Shown here piece after piece: positions 8,298-16,311 of a stretch of DNA of 64,000 nucleotides. This stretch comes from Sulfitobacter sp. CW3 (lineage in GTDB: Bacteria > Pseudomonadota > Alphaproteobacteria > Rhodobacterales > Rhodobacteraceae). The notes under the pieces are model-generated. The model worked only from the letters and a program-made list of their open reading frames with translations, searched no databases and was not told the DNA's origin. Every line of letters starts with the position of its first letter. Positions within the stretch are counted from its first letter, which is position 1. Made by a program: the position numbers and the translations under genes. The stretch is taken from positions 1 through 64,000 of the forward strand of contig NZ_JAHXRL010000005.1 in the NCBI RefSeq assembly GCF_019392245.1, read 5' to 3'.

Positions 8298-9019
8298 ACG
8301 ATATCCGACCAATGCGAACCTTAGGCTTGATCGGTGGGATGAGCTGGGAGTCCACAGCCCTTTACTATTCCGGTTTGAACCGTGGTGTGGCGGAAAAGAT
8401 GGGTGGCCTGCATTCCGCACCCCTGTTGCTGGCCAGCGTCGATTTCCAACAGATCGTGGACTATCAGCTGTCAGATCAATGGGCTCAGGCGGGTCGAGAG
8501 CTTTCTGATCTGGCAAAGCGCCTGGAGGATGCCGGAGCCGATGCAATCGCGCTGGCCGTCAACACGATGCATAAGGTGGCTGACCCGATCCGGGATGCGG
8601 TCTCGATTCCGTTTCTCGATATTCGCGATGCGTTGGGCGATGCCGTGAAGTCCACGGGTGCCAAAAAGGCCGTGCTCTTGGGAACCAACTATGTTGCACG
8701 GGAAGACTATTATTATGGGCAGATTGAGACGAGGTTGTCTGGCGCGATGGAGCTGACACTTCTGCCTCAGGATGAGCAGTCATTTGTGCATGACATCATC
8801 TACGGCGAGCTTTCCAAAGGGAACGTCGATCAATATACGAGGCAGCGCATTGCCAAGGCGATCAGCAAAGCTGTGACTGAGAGCGGCGTCGGTGCAGTGG
8901 CCCTTGCCTGTACTGAGCTACCGATGCTTGCATTGGAGGAATTGTTGCCTGATCTGCCAATTGCGGATTCAACCACTGCGCACATCGAGGCATGTGTCGA
9001 TTTCATCGTGAGACGTTAG
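8294..9019 (+). CDS. Aspartate/glutamate racemase-family protein, YgeA-like
   Basis: A 241-residue two-domain member of the Asp/Glu racemase superfamily (LGLIGGMSWEST at 10-21). The first catalytic position is Thr91 (VNTMHKVAD) and the second is Cys206 (LACTELP). A Thr/Cys pair instead of two cysteines is known from the E. coli YgeA-type racemase, so one-sided acid/base chemistry on an amino or hydroxy acid is likely. Last gene of the ArsR-led operon; it may adjust substrate stereochemistry before the SDR step. Confidence 0.8.
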   Translation: MNDIRPMRTLGLIGGMSWESTALYYSGLNRGVAEKMGGLHSAPLLLASVDFQQIVDYQLSDQWAQAGRELSDLAKRLEDAGADAIALAVNTMHKVADPIRDAVSIPFLDIRDALGDAVKSTGAKKAVLLGTNYVAREDYYYGQIETRLSGAMELTLLPQDEQSFVHDIIYGELSKGNVDQYTRQRIAKAISKAVTESGVGAVALACTELPMLALEELLPDLPIADSTTAHIEACVDFIVRR

Positions 9020-9395
9020 GCAACACGGGCAGCAGATACTCTACCAATGACCGCACAATCAGCGATTTAGCATGAGCCGTTTGAATTCTGTCGTTCTTTG
9101 AACGAATGGCTGCTCTTCACCCCGCGCAACGGCGTTGAGAATTATCTTGTCGTAGCGAACTTCGTGCTGCGAGCGCACGCAGCGAAGAATCGACAAGTCG
9201 GCTGTGGGCTCTTTCGACACCTTCGCTGCGCAGATCAGAAGTGGCTGGCTTGGAGGGCAACGACCATTCGCTACGCCCCGTATGAACTGGTAAGATGCGG
9301 GACAAACTGAGTTTTCGCCGCAGGTGCGCCAATGTCCAGTGTAGCAAGTATTCCGGCAGTTCACGTTATGGCTAGCACGTAGCGTTGGTGGTAGG
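9020..9395. other. Non-coding gap of 376 bases
   Basis: No gene is supported on either strand. The part around 9190-9260 (ACACCTTCGCTGCGCAGATC, GGCTTGGAGGGCAACGACC) looks like the degenerate repeat material seen near 4511 and 10800. No clear terminator for the operon ending at 9019 is visible. Confidence 0.35.
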
Positions 9396-10673
9396 TTGCC
9401 TTCTAAAGTTTTAATTTGGAATGATGTTGTGGGAAAAACACTGATTTCAACGAACCGCGACTACCGTTTTCTGCTTTCAGCAAGCTCCATGTCCAACCTT
9501 GGGGATGGGATCGCGATGGTAGCCCTTCCTTGGCTGGCCACGCTGCTGACAAGTGACCCACTGTTGATTGCCGCAGTGGCAACAGCACAAAGGTTACCTT
9601 GGTTATTATTCGCGCTGCCAGCCGGAGTTCTGACTGATCGAGCAGATCGGCGGCTTCTCATGGTGCGGGCAGATATTGTGCGGGTCTTCCTGATGGTTGT
9701 TACCGTGTTGATGATCAGCACACAGTCAAACCTACCCGTATTGGAAGGTTCTGCTCCCACGGCAATTCTATCGCTAGTGATGATAGCTTTCTTCTTAGGA
9801 TCTGCTGAGGTCATCCGTGATAATGCGGCACAGACTATCTTACCTTCGATTGTGGCTCACCCCGACCTGGAGCGTGCAAACGGTCAGATGTGGAGCGCTG
9901 AACAAGTAGCAGGGCAGTTCATTGGACCACCACTTGCAGGTGTATTGATCGCTTCCTCCATCGCCTTCCCATTCGGAATTGACGCATCGATCTACGCTCT
10001 TTCTGCTGGGCTCGTCTGGATGATTGCTTTGCCGCCGCGCGCGCCCGTTAGCAAATCCAATTTTAGGACCGCCCTGATGGAAGGGTTGAGTTGGATGAAG
10101 ACGAACCCCGTCATCCTCCGACTGGCGGTGATGTTGGGTGCGATAAATGCGGTCTTCATTGGCGGTATGACAATTTTGGTCTTGTATGCGCAGGAAGTTC
10201 TTGAACTGACCGCAACCGAATACGGCCTCCTCCTGACTTTCGGTGCTTTGGGAGGAGTGGTTGGCGGCTTGTGCTCGCCATACGTCGCCGGGTGGCTCGG
10301 GATGAGAAAAAGCCTGCTGATCTCGCTCGTTGCGTTCGTCATCGTAAACTTGCTGATCGGTTTATTTGGCTCTGTTTATCTCGTCGCAGTCGCACTCTTC
10401 TTTGAAGCGGCAGCAGGCATGCTCTGGAACGTGGTGACTGTCAGCTTCCGCCAACGGTTGATCCCGGATGAGCTACTCGGTCGAGTCAATTCAGTTTATC
10501 GCTTTTTCGGTTGGGGCGCTATGCCGTTTGGAGCAATGGGTGCCGGGGCTTTGGTCGCATTTCTGACGCCCACATTGGGTCGGGAGGATGCACTCCACAT
10601 GCCTTACCTCTTTGCCGCAGGGGTCTGTATTTGGCTTACATTTTACGCGGTCCTACGCCTGCGTTTCGACTAA
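9396..10673 (+). CDS. MFS transporter of the EntS-like exporter type
   Basis: A 12-helix major facilitator of up to 425 residues. The conserved loop between helices 2 and 3 is PAGVLTDRADRRLLM, and FFLGSAEVIRDNAAQTILPSIV and EQVAGQFIGPPLAGVLIA are typical of the MFS_3 exporter branch. There is no ATG upstream of the first helix. The frame opens with TTG at 9396, GTG at 9429 is an alternative, and neither has a strong ribosome site. It is 376 bases from the catabolic operon, so export or uptake of an operon metabolite is only a possibility. Confidence 0.75.
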   Translation: MPSKVLIWNDVVGKTLISTNRDYRFLLSASSMSNLGDGIAMVALPWLATLLTSDPLLIAAVATAQRLPWLLFALPAGVLTDRADRRLLMVRADIVRVFLMVVTVLMISTQSNLPVLEGSAPTAILSLVMIAFFLGSAEVIRDNAAQTILPSIVAHPDLERANGQMWSAEQVAGQFIGPPLAGVLIASSIAFPFGIDASIYALSAGLVWMIALPPRAPVSKSNFRTALMEGLSWMKTNPVILRLAVMLGAINAVFIGGMTILVLYAQEVLELTATEYGLLLTFGALGGVVGGLCSPYVAGWLGMRKSLLISLVAFVIVNLLIGLFGSVYLVAVALFFEAAAGMLWNVVTVSFRQRLIPDELLGRVNSVYRFFGWGAMPFGAMGAGALVAFLTPTLGREDALHMPYLFAAGVCIWLTFYAVLRLRFD

Positions 10674-10794
10674 CTGTTTTGAACAGAGACTGTCCATTGC
10701 CGACATTCGTCCACCGCGCGGCATCGGATAAAGTGGGCTCAGACCAGTCCTCGGAGGCAGCGCAGCATCCTCACGGCTAAGCCGTAATACCACG

Positions 10795-10875
10795 CTTTGA
10801 ACGGCCCATTGCTGCCGTTCGTCAGTCACCTCTGATGCTGCGACGCGGCCCGTCATTCCGGACTTTCGCTGCAGT
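10795..10875. repeat. Degenerate intergenic repeat, copy before the nuclease gene
   Basis: GCGGCCCGTCATTCCGGACT followed by TTCGCTGC (about 10845-10873) recurs as GCGGCCCGTCAGACCGGACT followed by TTCGCTAC at 11690-11717. It appears again in the opposite orientation as GCAGCGAAAGTCCGG at about 13727-13741. The three copies surround the thermonuclease-like and PD-(D/E)XK genes. Whether this is a mobile repeat or decayed gene sequence cannot be decided here. Confidence 0.5.
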
Positions 10876-11012
10876 TGGCCTATCCATTTCAGGGCGAGCG
10901 GCAAGCCCGGAAGCACCTAACAAATACAATTTCTTGGCAGATCGGTGATGTTATCGCTTACTTCCTTTGCAAATTATTTGCCCTGAGGGGCACCGCCTCG
11001 TACAGTTCAGCC

Positions 11013-11639
11013 ATGTTGAAATTTCTTTTAAGAGCGCTGTTCAAGCCGACCAACCGGCCTAAGGCCAAAGCAAACAGGAAACCTGTTAGACAAACGCTTG
11101 CCTATAAGGCAGGTCGCAGCATCACCGCTTCTTCCGAGCAACCAAAAACGCCGCAGTCTGGTGCGCCAGCAAGGGGCGAGGCGTTCGATGCAGCGACCGC
11201 TCATTCAGTCACGCTACCGCGCGTTCTGGAAGGGCCAGCTTACGTTACAGACGGTGACACAATTACGATCCAAAAGACCCAAGTGCGCCTTTACGGGATA
11301 GACGCGCCGGAAATTCATCACCCCTACGGCAAGAAGGCCAAGTGGGCCATGGTGCGTCTGTGTAAGGGCCATAGTATACGCGCCGAAATCACTGATGAAG
11401 ACGAATATGGCCGCACAGTTGCAAAGTGCTTCTTGCCCGATGGTCGTGACCTATCGGAAGAACTGGTTAAGCAAGGCCTCGCTATTGACTGGCCAAAGTT
11501 CTCAGGTGGTAAATACAGCATTCTTGAGGTCGCAGGCATCCGGAAGAAACTTTGGCTTGCCGACGCACGCCAAAAAGGCCGCATGCATGTTTGGGAAAAG
11601 TTTGACGCGCGAAAGAATAGTGAAAGCAAGGAAAAATGA
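11013..11639 (+). CDS. Thermonuclease-like (SNase-fold) protein
   Basis: About 208 residues from the ATG at 11013. The open frame extends upstream, but that part overlaps repeat material and looks non-coding. A basic, linker-like N-terminus of about 65 residues leads into an SNase domain: GPAYVTDGDTITIQKTQVRLYGIDAPEI, then EITDEDEYGRTVAKCFL. The arginine of VRLYGIDAPE and the arginine of DEYGR match the phosphate-binding arginines of staphylococcal nuclease. There is no clear cleavable signal peptide. It stands alone between repeat copies, which fits an accessory gene. Confidence 0.75.
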   Translation: MLKFLLRALFKPTNRPKAKANRKPVRQTLAYKAGRSITASSEQPKTPQSGAPARGEAFDAATAHSVTLPRVLEGPAYVTDGDTITIQKTQVRLYGIDAPEIHHPYGKKAKWAMVRLCKGHSIRAEITDEDEYGRTVAKCFLPDGRDLSEELVKQGLAIDWPKFSGGKYSILEVAGIRKKLWLADARQKGRMHVWEKFDARKNSESKEK

Positions 11640-12451
11640 GGAACCGGCCCAGACCTGCCATTTGCCCAGTCTCGATCATGCTGCGGTGCGGCCCGTCAGA
11701 CCGGACTTTCGCTACAAGTGCAAAATCTGCGATGAGCGAATTTACACTCTGCGGACGAAGCGGGCATTTAAGTCCATAGTTTCAGTGTCGGCTTTCAATC
11801 TTGGTGATTGATGGTGTCTTGAGCATCAACGGTACGGCATCTAAATCCCCGAAGCCTCTGTAGAAGAGCATCGTAACCCCCCTTGGCCGGTGTCTTCAGG
11901 TGGCGCAGTTCCAATCCGATTGTCACTTCTTAATCAGTGGATCGTTTTTGCAGGCGGATCGGACGATCCACAACGTTACTTGCCGTGCCAATTCCTCCAC
12001 AGCTTGACTGCAACGTACCCGGCCGCGACTCCAGCTCCTGGCATGGCAAGACGACGGGGCCGAAGACCCTCTTCCGCGTTGCTTTTGTCGCGAATGTCAT
12101 AGCGCGGATCCATCAGGCGGGTATCGGCAAGGAACTGCCCGATTCAACTTTCGGGCAATGCCACGATGGGCCGCGGCCTTGTGGTGCGTTCAAACGTTCG
12201 ATTGCCGCGACGAACGAGCCTTCCCGGCTCGGTGTTAAAGCGAAATGCAGAGGCGTCACGCCAAGATGTTCTGACAGCAACTATTCGCGGAAACCGGCGA
12301 TCAGGTCGGCATGGCCGTGATCGCGACGTCACATTCGGTATCGAACTCCAGTCCCCCGTGCTTGAGCGACAGTCTAGCGCCCCTGTCAATGCGGCGCTGG
12401 ACACCTTTTTAGCCGCCATTGGCATTGGCTCGCTCGATGCCATGGATGTTT
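11640..12451. other. Gap of about 810 bases, probably decayed coding sequence
   Basis: Several frames stay open for 80-130 codons on both strands, but none has a recognisable family pattern or start. A plus-strand run near 12320-12430 (DVTFGIELQSPVLERQ, then NAALDTFLAAI) looks like the C-terminal part of a regulator or transferase broken by frame changes. A copy of the CCGGACTTTCGCT repeat is at 11702. The stretch is best seen as decayed accessory DNA. Confidence 0.35.
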
Positions 12452-13432
12452 TTATCTTGGAGGGAGTTTCTCAGTACTTTCGGACAAGTCTGGAAACGCA
12501 AAGGGGTACCGTTGCACTAGCTGGTTAATCCAGTCTTGAGTGGCACCGTCCGCCTCCGATTTCGTTAAGAGTGGGGCGAACATTTTTGTTGTCGACACGT
12601 TGCAAAAGCTTTCTGGGTCGATCAGCAAGCTCTGAAACACTTTGAATATGTCTCCTACGGGTAACGCAGGTGCAGTCATACGATGCAGAGCCAGATTTTC
12701 TGTTGGAGAAATATGAAGGACACGCACACGACTGGCATCATTTTCCTGTGCTTTTTCCATTTGCCAAGCCAGCATCTGCTGTCGCAGCATTTGATAGACC
12801 GGTTCGTGAAAGAAATCTTCGATTTCAAGTCCACAATCGCCTCGAATGGGGCCATCCGGTGCAAAAGCTCTGTCCTCGTAGCGACCGCGACGAACGTGAT
12901 TTCGATCTGACCATGATTGTTGTGTCGCCCCGTAACTCTCGGTATATTTCCATTCGATCAAAACGGTCTCGATCTTCCCGCCTGCCTTAAAGCGGACTAT
13001 CGCATCGGCATTTGTTGCGTTGGCACCGCGCCTTGGATCCTTCCCGCTAGATTCCCCAAGATAGTCCTTTAATCCCGGCCATTCGAATCCGACGAAAAGC
13101 GGCGTGCCGTCCTCTGTCGACTCGACCGGCAACATCTCTTCTATTGGCTCGCCAAGCGCCGACGCGATACAGTTGGCCAAAAGGTGTGGTCTAATAGCTA
13201 AGGGCATCAGAAAGTTCAGGCAGGCCACTTGCGATGATAAAGCATGATTGGAGTGGAGGTGCCAAACAACATTTTTGTCCTGGAAGTATTCAATCGACAG
13301 ATCCCGCGATGCATCTAAAAAATTAAGTGACCGCGACTTCAATTGGTACCCCGATGGCAACATGTCTTCTGCCCGAAATTGCCGATTCCATTTGGCTTTC
13401 ATTCGAACTTTTTCAGAATTTGCGAAGTTCAT
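12452..13432 (-). CDS. PD-(D/E)XK nuclease-like protein of unknown role
   Basis: A 326-residue protein with a probable PD-(D/E)XK nuclease core: Asp143 in NADAIVRF and the Glu160-x-Lys162 pair in VLIEWKYTE, with a following YEDRAFAP...IEDFFHEPVYQMLRQQMLAWQMEK helix region. This layout matches the family annotated as PGN_0703-like putative restriction endonucleases. No methyltransferase or specificity gene is next to it, so a complete restriction-modification system is not supported. It lies alone in a gene-poor accessory region with decayed flanks. Confidence 0.6.
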   Translation of the reverse strand: MNFANSEKVRMKAKWNRQFRAEDMLPSGYQLKSRSLNFLDASRDLSIEYFQDKNVVWHLHSNHALSSQVACLNFLMPLAIRPHLLANCIASALGEPIEEMLPVESTEDGTPLFVGFEWPGLKDYLGESSGKDPRRGANATNADAIVRFKAGGKIETVLIEWKYTESYGATQQSWSDRNHVRRGRYEDRAFAPDGPIRGDCGLEIEDFFHEPVYQMLRQQMLAWQMEKAQENDASRVRVLHISPTENLALHRMTAPALPVGDIFKVFQSLLIDPESFCNVSTTKMFAPLLTKSEADGATQDWINQLVQRYPFAFPDLSESTEKLPPR

Positions 13433-13879
13433 GAGTTTTCCAATTTTGTAAAATTATTGATTGTAGCATATACGGTCTGTCCGCAATTAACATAGTGTAA
13501 CCATTTCCTCTGTCTCGTTGATCTCGCGGCTAAAAAATTGGTTCAAATACTGCCATTTCTCAATGGGTGTCTATAGTTACGTCTCGGACACGACCTCGAC
13601 ATCATCCCGAAGTCCAGCGATGTTATCCGAGCATCGCTGCCTTGATGTATACTGCAGCGAGCGCAATTGCGGATTTAGTTCTGTGAACGACCGCTGTTCC
13701 CAGACTAAATCTTGATCTGTGCAGGTGCAGCGAAAGTCCGGAAACCGCCCGTTCGTGAGGGCATTTCATCGTACATTAATTCATAACAGGCAGAATTATC
13801 GGTTAGACGTGGGAAGCACATCTGAGCAATGTTGAAATTGAACAAGATAGGCTTAGAAATACAGGGTGCCAATTTTCAC
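13433..13879. other. Non-coding gap upstream of the nuclease gene
   Basis: AT-richer sequence without a supported gene. The inverted copy of the CCGGACTTTCGCTGC repeat is at about 13727-13741, and a -10-like TATACT is not clearly placed. The promoter of the minus-strand nuclease gene should lie just right of 13432 in the AT-rich segment TTTTGTAAAATTATTGATTG. Confidence 0.35.
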
Positions 13880-13930
13880 TTAAAAAAAATCGGCGAGGAA
13901 AACCTCGCCGACTTCAACGTTCACGGCCAT
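13880..13930 (-). CDS. Possible 16-codon peptide ORF overlapping a terminator
   Basis: On the minus strand an ATG at 13930 follows a strong ribosome site, GGGAGGG, at good spacing and opens 16 codons: MAVNVEVGEVFLADFF, then TAA. The codons from GTC GGC GAG onward form the stem of the hairpin terminator at 13882-13910. A TTGAAA box at 13986-13981 with an AT-rich -10 near 13960 could drive a transcript of about 70 bases. It could be a translated small protein, a leader peptide or a small RNA; translation is inferred only from the ribosome site. Confidence 0.4.
   Translation of the reverse strand: MAVNVEVGEVFLADFF
13882..13910 (-). terminator. Intrinsic terminator
   Basis: Perfect stem CGGCGAGG-TTTT-CCTCGCCG on the minus strand (13910-13891), one base, then eight T residues (13889-13882). 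It is almost 500 bases beyond the end of aroB, so it more likely ends a short transcript starting near 13950. Confidence 0.8.
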
Positions 13931-14016
13931 CGGGATCCCTCCCTGTACCGTAAAATATTGTTACCAGTTTGCTGTAAGTTTTTCAAATTCAAACTTACCT
14001 TTTCGGCTACTTCAAT

Positions 14017-14068
14017 GTTCTTCAAATATCCTGGGGGAGGTACCGGGGGCAAAGCCCCTAATCTCCCC
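14017..14068 (+). repeat. Intergenic hairpin repeat, diverged copy
   Basis: TTCAAATATCCTGGGGGAGG, then ACCGGGGGCAAAGCCCC. It shares the AAATATCC-GGGGG core and the following GGGGC/GCCCC stem with the copies at 20983, 45625 and 59671. The first part, CTTCTCTGGCT, is not conserved here. Confidence 0.6.
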
Positions 14069-14234
14069 TCGATTTGACGAGCCCTAGTCAAAAATCAATC
14101 TTTTATCAAAATTATGTTGTTTTTTAATCCAAAGAAGTTAACGTAAACACCATACGTTTCAACTACTTAATTAGCTTGACCAAGCAGAACTCATTACGTT
14201 TTTGTTCCCATAACCCTTCTAATTAACGCGCTTT

Positions 14235-14340
14235 TCTGCGGCGGTTCAGAATGTCTGACGTCGCAGAGGGCTGTCTAACATAGACGATATTATCCAAGTT
14301 TAAGCGCCGTCATCTCGTCATGACGGCGCTTTCTTTTTTA
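14235..14340 (+). ncRNA. Candidate small RNA with two hairpins
   Basis: A nested hairpin, TCTGCG (14235-14240) with CGCAGA (14262-14267) and TCAG with CTGA inside, is followed about 35 bases later by a strong intrinsic terminator (14302-14339). No gene on the plus strand ends just before it, and aroB converges from the other side. A structured small RNA of about 100 bases is the simplest reading. No promoter could be placed with confidence. Confidence 0.4.
14302..14339 (+). terminator. Intrinsic terminator
   Basis: Stem AAGCGCCGTCA (14302-14312) with TGACGGCGCTT (14321-14331), loop of eight bases, then TCTTTTTT. The T run is on the plus strand, so it ends rightward transcription toward aroB; it may also serve aroB in the other direction weakly. 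Confidence 0.8.
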
Positions 14341-14380
14341 ACATTATAGATTGATCGCAGGCCGACGACCCGCCTGCCGC

Positions 14381-15505
14381 TTACCGTTGGGCCAGCGCAT
14401 CGGCCAGCACTTGCCGGACCGTTTCGCGGGGCACATCCCCGGTCACGAACGCGTCGCCAATGCTGCGCGCAAGAATAAAGCGCAGTTCGCCGCGCACGAC
14501 CTTTTTGTCCTGGCCCATCAGATCCAACAGCGCGTTGGCATCAGGTAAATCGCCCTCGATGTCGCGCAGGTCGGTCTTCATCCCCATCGTTTTCAGATGT
14601 GCCCGCACCCGGCTTGGGTCCTCTTGGGAACACAGTCCCAGACGCGCGGACAGCTCGAATGCCAAGGCGCATCCGATGGCCACGCCCTCGCCGTGCAACA
14701 AGCGGCTCGAATATTGCGTTGCGGCTTCTAATGCGTGGCCGAATGTGTGGCCAAGGTTCAGCAGTGCACGTTCGCCCTGCTCCGTCTCGTCGCGCATCAC
14801 AATGTCGGCCTTCATCTGAACCGACCGGCGCACAGCCTCGATCCGCGCGGCCATATTTCCTGCGGCCAGTGCCGGACCTTGAATTTCAAGCCAGTCAAAG
14901 AAAGCCGCGTCGCCCAGCATGCCATATTTCACGACCTCGCCATAACCCGCCAAGAAATCGCGGGGCTCAAGCGTGGCAAGCGTATCGGTATCGGCCAAAA
15001 CAAACGTGGGCTGGTGAAATGCGCCAATAAGGTTCTTGCCCTGCGCCGTGTTGATCCCGGTTTTACCGCCAACCGAACTGTCGACCTGCGCAAGCAGCGA
15101 TGTCGGTATTTGCACAAATCGAACGCCGCGGCGCAAAATCGCGGCGGCAAAGCCCACCAGATCGCCAATAACGCCGCCGCCCAAAGCGACCACGACGTCA
15201 TTGCGTTCGACCTTTTGGTCCAGCAACCAATCCACGCAATGGGTCAGTTGCGCCCAGCATTTTGTCGCCTCACCGGGGGGCAGACTAAGGGATTCTAGCG
15301 TAATGCCATCTGCGGCCAATCCGGCGCGCAGACTGTCCAGATGCAACGCGGCAACCGTTTCGTCGCTGATCACCACAACCCGCGGGCGCGGCAGAAACGG
15401 CGCAATATATTTGCCCGCCTCGGCCAAAAGGCCCGGCCCGATCTGGATATCATATTCACGGCCCGGCAGGCCCACATGTACAGTTTTACGCATCGGTTCT
15501 CTCAA
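14381..15505 (-). CDS. aroB: 3-dehydroquinate synthase
   Basis: A protein of 370-374 residues catalysing the second step of the shikimate pathway, DAHP to 3-dehydroquinate, with NAD and a divalent metal. The NAD motif region DVVVALGGGVIGDLVGFAAAILRRG and TSLLAQVDSSVGGKTGIN are diagnostic. Metal ligands include the glutamate of GYGEVVKYG and the histidines of LNLGHTFGHALE and LLHGEGVAIG. The second Met (15493) overlaps the aroK stop by 8 bases and may be the true start. Co-transcribed with aroK. Confidence 0.95.
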   Translation of the reverse strand: MREPMRKTVHVGLPGREYDIQIGPGLLAEAGKYIAPFLPRPRVVVISDETVAALHLDSLRAGLAADGITLESLSLPPGEATKCWAQLTHCVDWLLDQKVERNDVVVALGGGVIGDLVGFAAAILRRGVRFVQIPTSLLAQVDSSVGGKTGINTAQGKNLIGAFHQPTFVLADTDTLATLEPRDFLAGYGEVVKYGMLGDAAFFDWLEIQGPALAAGNMAARIEAVRRSVQMKADIVMRDETEQGERALLNLGHTFGHALEAATQYSSRLLHGEGVAIGCALAFELSARLGLCSQEDPSRVRAHLKTMGMKTDLRDIEGDLPDANALLDLMGQDKKVVRGELRFILARSIGDAFVTGDVPRETVRQVLADALAQR

Positions 15506-16082
15506 GTACGTCAGGGCGCGACAACAATGTCTCGATCACCCGGTTCGCCATCTTATCAATCGACAGGTTCGGCTTGGAAGTCGTTGAAAGATTGGCAAGT
15601 TTATAGATTGGAACCCGCACGTGGAACAGTTCTTCCAGAGTTTTGCGCGGGTTACTGGTGCGCAGCAAGGGCCGCGAATTTCTATGTCTCACACGGTTCC
15701 AGATCAGGTCGATATCGGCCTCCAGCCACACGGAAACCCCTTTGGCTGAAATAATATCACGGTTGGCCGCCGCCAGAAACGCGCCCCCGCCGGTCGACAG
15801 GATACCGGGCTCTTCGTCCAGTAGCCGGGCAATGACCTCGGCTTCCCGCTTGCGAAAAAACGGCTCGCCGTCACGTTCGAATATTTCGGGCACCGTCAGA
15901 TTTGCGGCGGTCTCGATCTCGTGATCGCTGTCCAGAAACGGCACGCCCAGCTTGACCGCCAGCGCGCGCCCCACAGCGGTTTTTCCAGCCCCCATCATCC
16001 CGACCAATACGACCGATTTTTTCAGGTGGTACCGGGGCAGTTTTGGGGCCAGATCGGCTGGGGTTTGCTCAAATTCATTCAT
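15486..16082 (-). CDS. aroK: Shikimate kinase
   Basis: A 198-residue P-loop kinase that phosphorylates shikimate. The Walker A motif is GMMGAGKTAVG. The shikimate-binding DSDHEIE and the GGGAFLA loop follow, then the lid arginines (RNSRPLLR). It has a short N-terminal extension before VVLVGMMGAGK, common in alphaproteobacteria. First gene of the aroKB pair, divergent from the gene pair leading to xerD. Confidence 0.93.
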   Translation of the reverse strand: MNEFEQTPADLAPKLPRYHLKKSVVLVGMMGAGKTAVGRALAVKLGVPFLDSDHEIETAANLTVPEIFERDGEPFFRKREAEVIARLLDEEPGILSTGGGAFLAAANRDIISAKGVSVWLEADIDLIWNRVRHRNSRPLLRTSNPRKTLEELFHVRVPIYKLANLSTTSKPNLSIDKMANRVIETLLSRPDVLERTDA

Positions 16083-16161
16083 TTGTCTTTGAATGACGTG
16101 ATCTTAGCGAAAAGGCCATATATACTTGTCCAAAATGTTCGAAAGAAAGCAGGCGGTATTT

Positions 16162-16311
16162 ATGGGCAAACTTATTAAGTTTTTGATTTTTATTATTCTT
16201 TTTGGATTCTTAAGCCTTGCAGTTTATGCATACCTTGGGCCGTTTTTCGGTGCCGACTTTGCACCGGATCAGGTCGAAGTCCGCGAAGCTGTGCAATTGC
16301 CAGCGCAGTGA
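16162..16311 (+). CDS. Small single-span membrane protein
   Basis: A 49-residue protein starting at 16162, chosen because AGGCGG sits 6-7 bases upstream; an in-frame TTG at 16126 and ATG at 16135 are less likely. MGKLIKFLIFIILFGFLSLAV forms one membrane helix, followed by a short periplasmic tail. The stop overlaps the start of the next gene (GTGA), so the two are probably translated together. Function unknown. Confidence 0.6.
   Translation: MGKLIKFLIFIILFGFLSLAVYAYLGPFFGADFAPDQVEVREAVQLPAQ

Noticed and set aside
12452..13432. Restriction-modification system
   Set aside because: Only a nuclease-like gene is present; no DNA methyltransferase or specificity subunit is found within the window.
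10795..14068. CRISPR array in the repeat-rich gaps
   Set aside because: The repeats are few, degenerate, irregularly spaced and in both orientations, and no cas genes are present.
13829..14077. Plus-strand open frame of 82 codons over the terminator and repeat
   Set aside because: It runs through the terminator and the hairpin repeat, has no ribosome site and no protein-like pattern.
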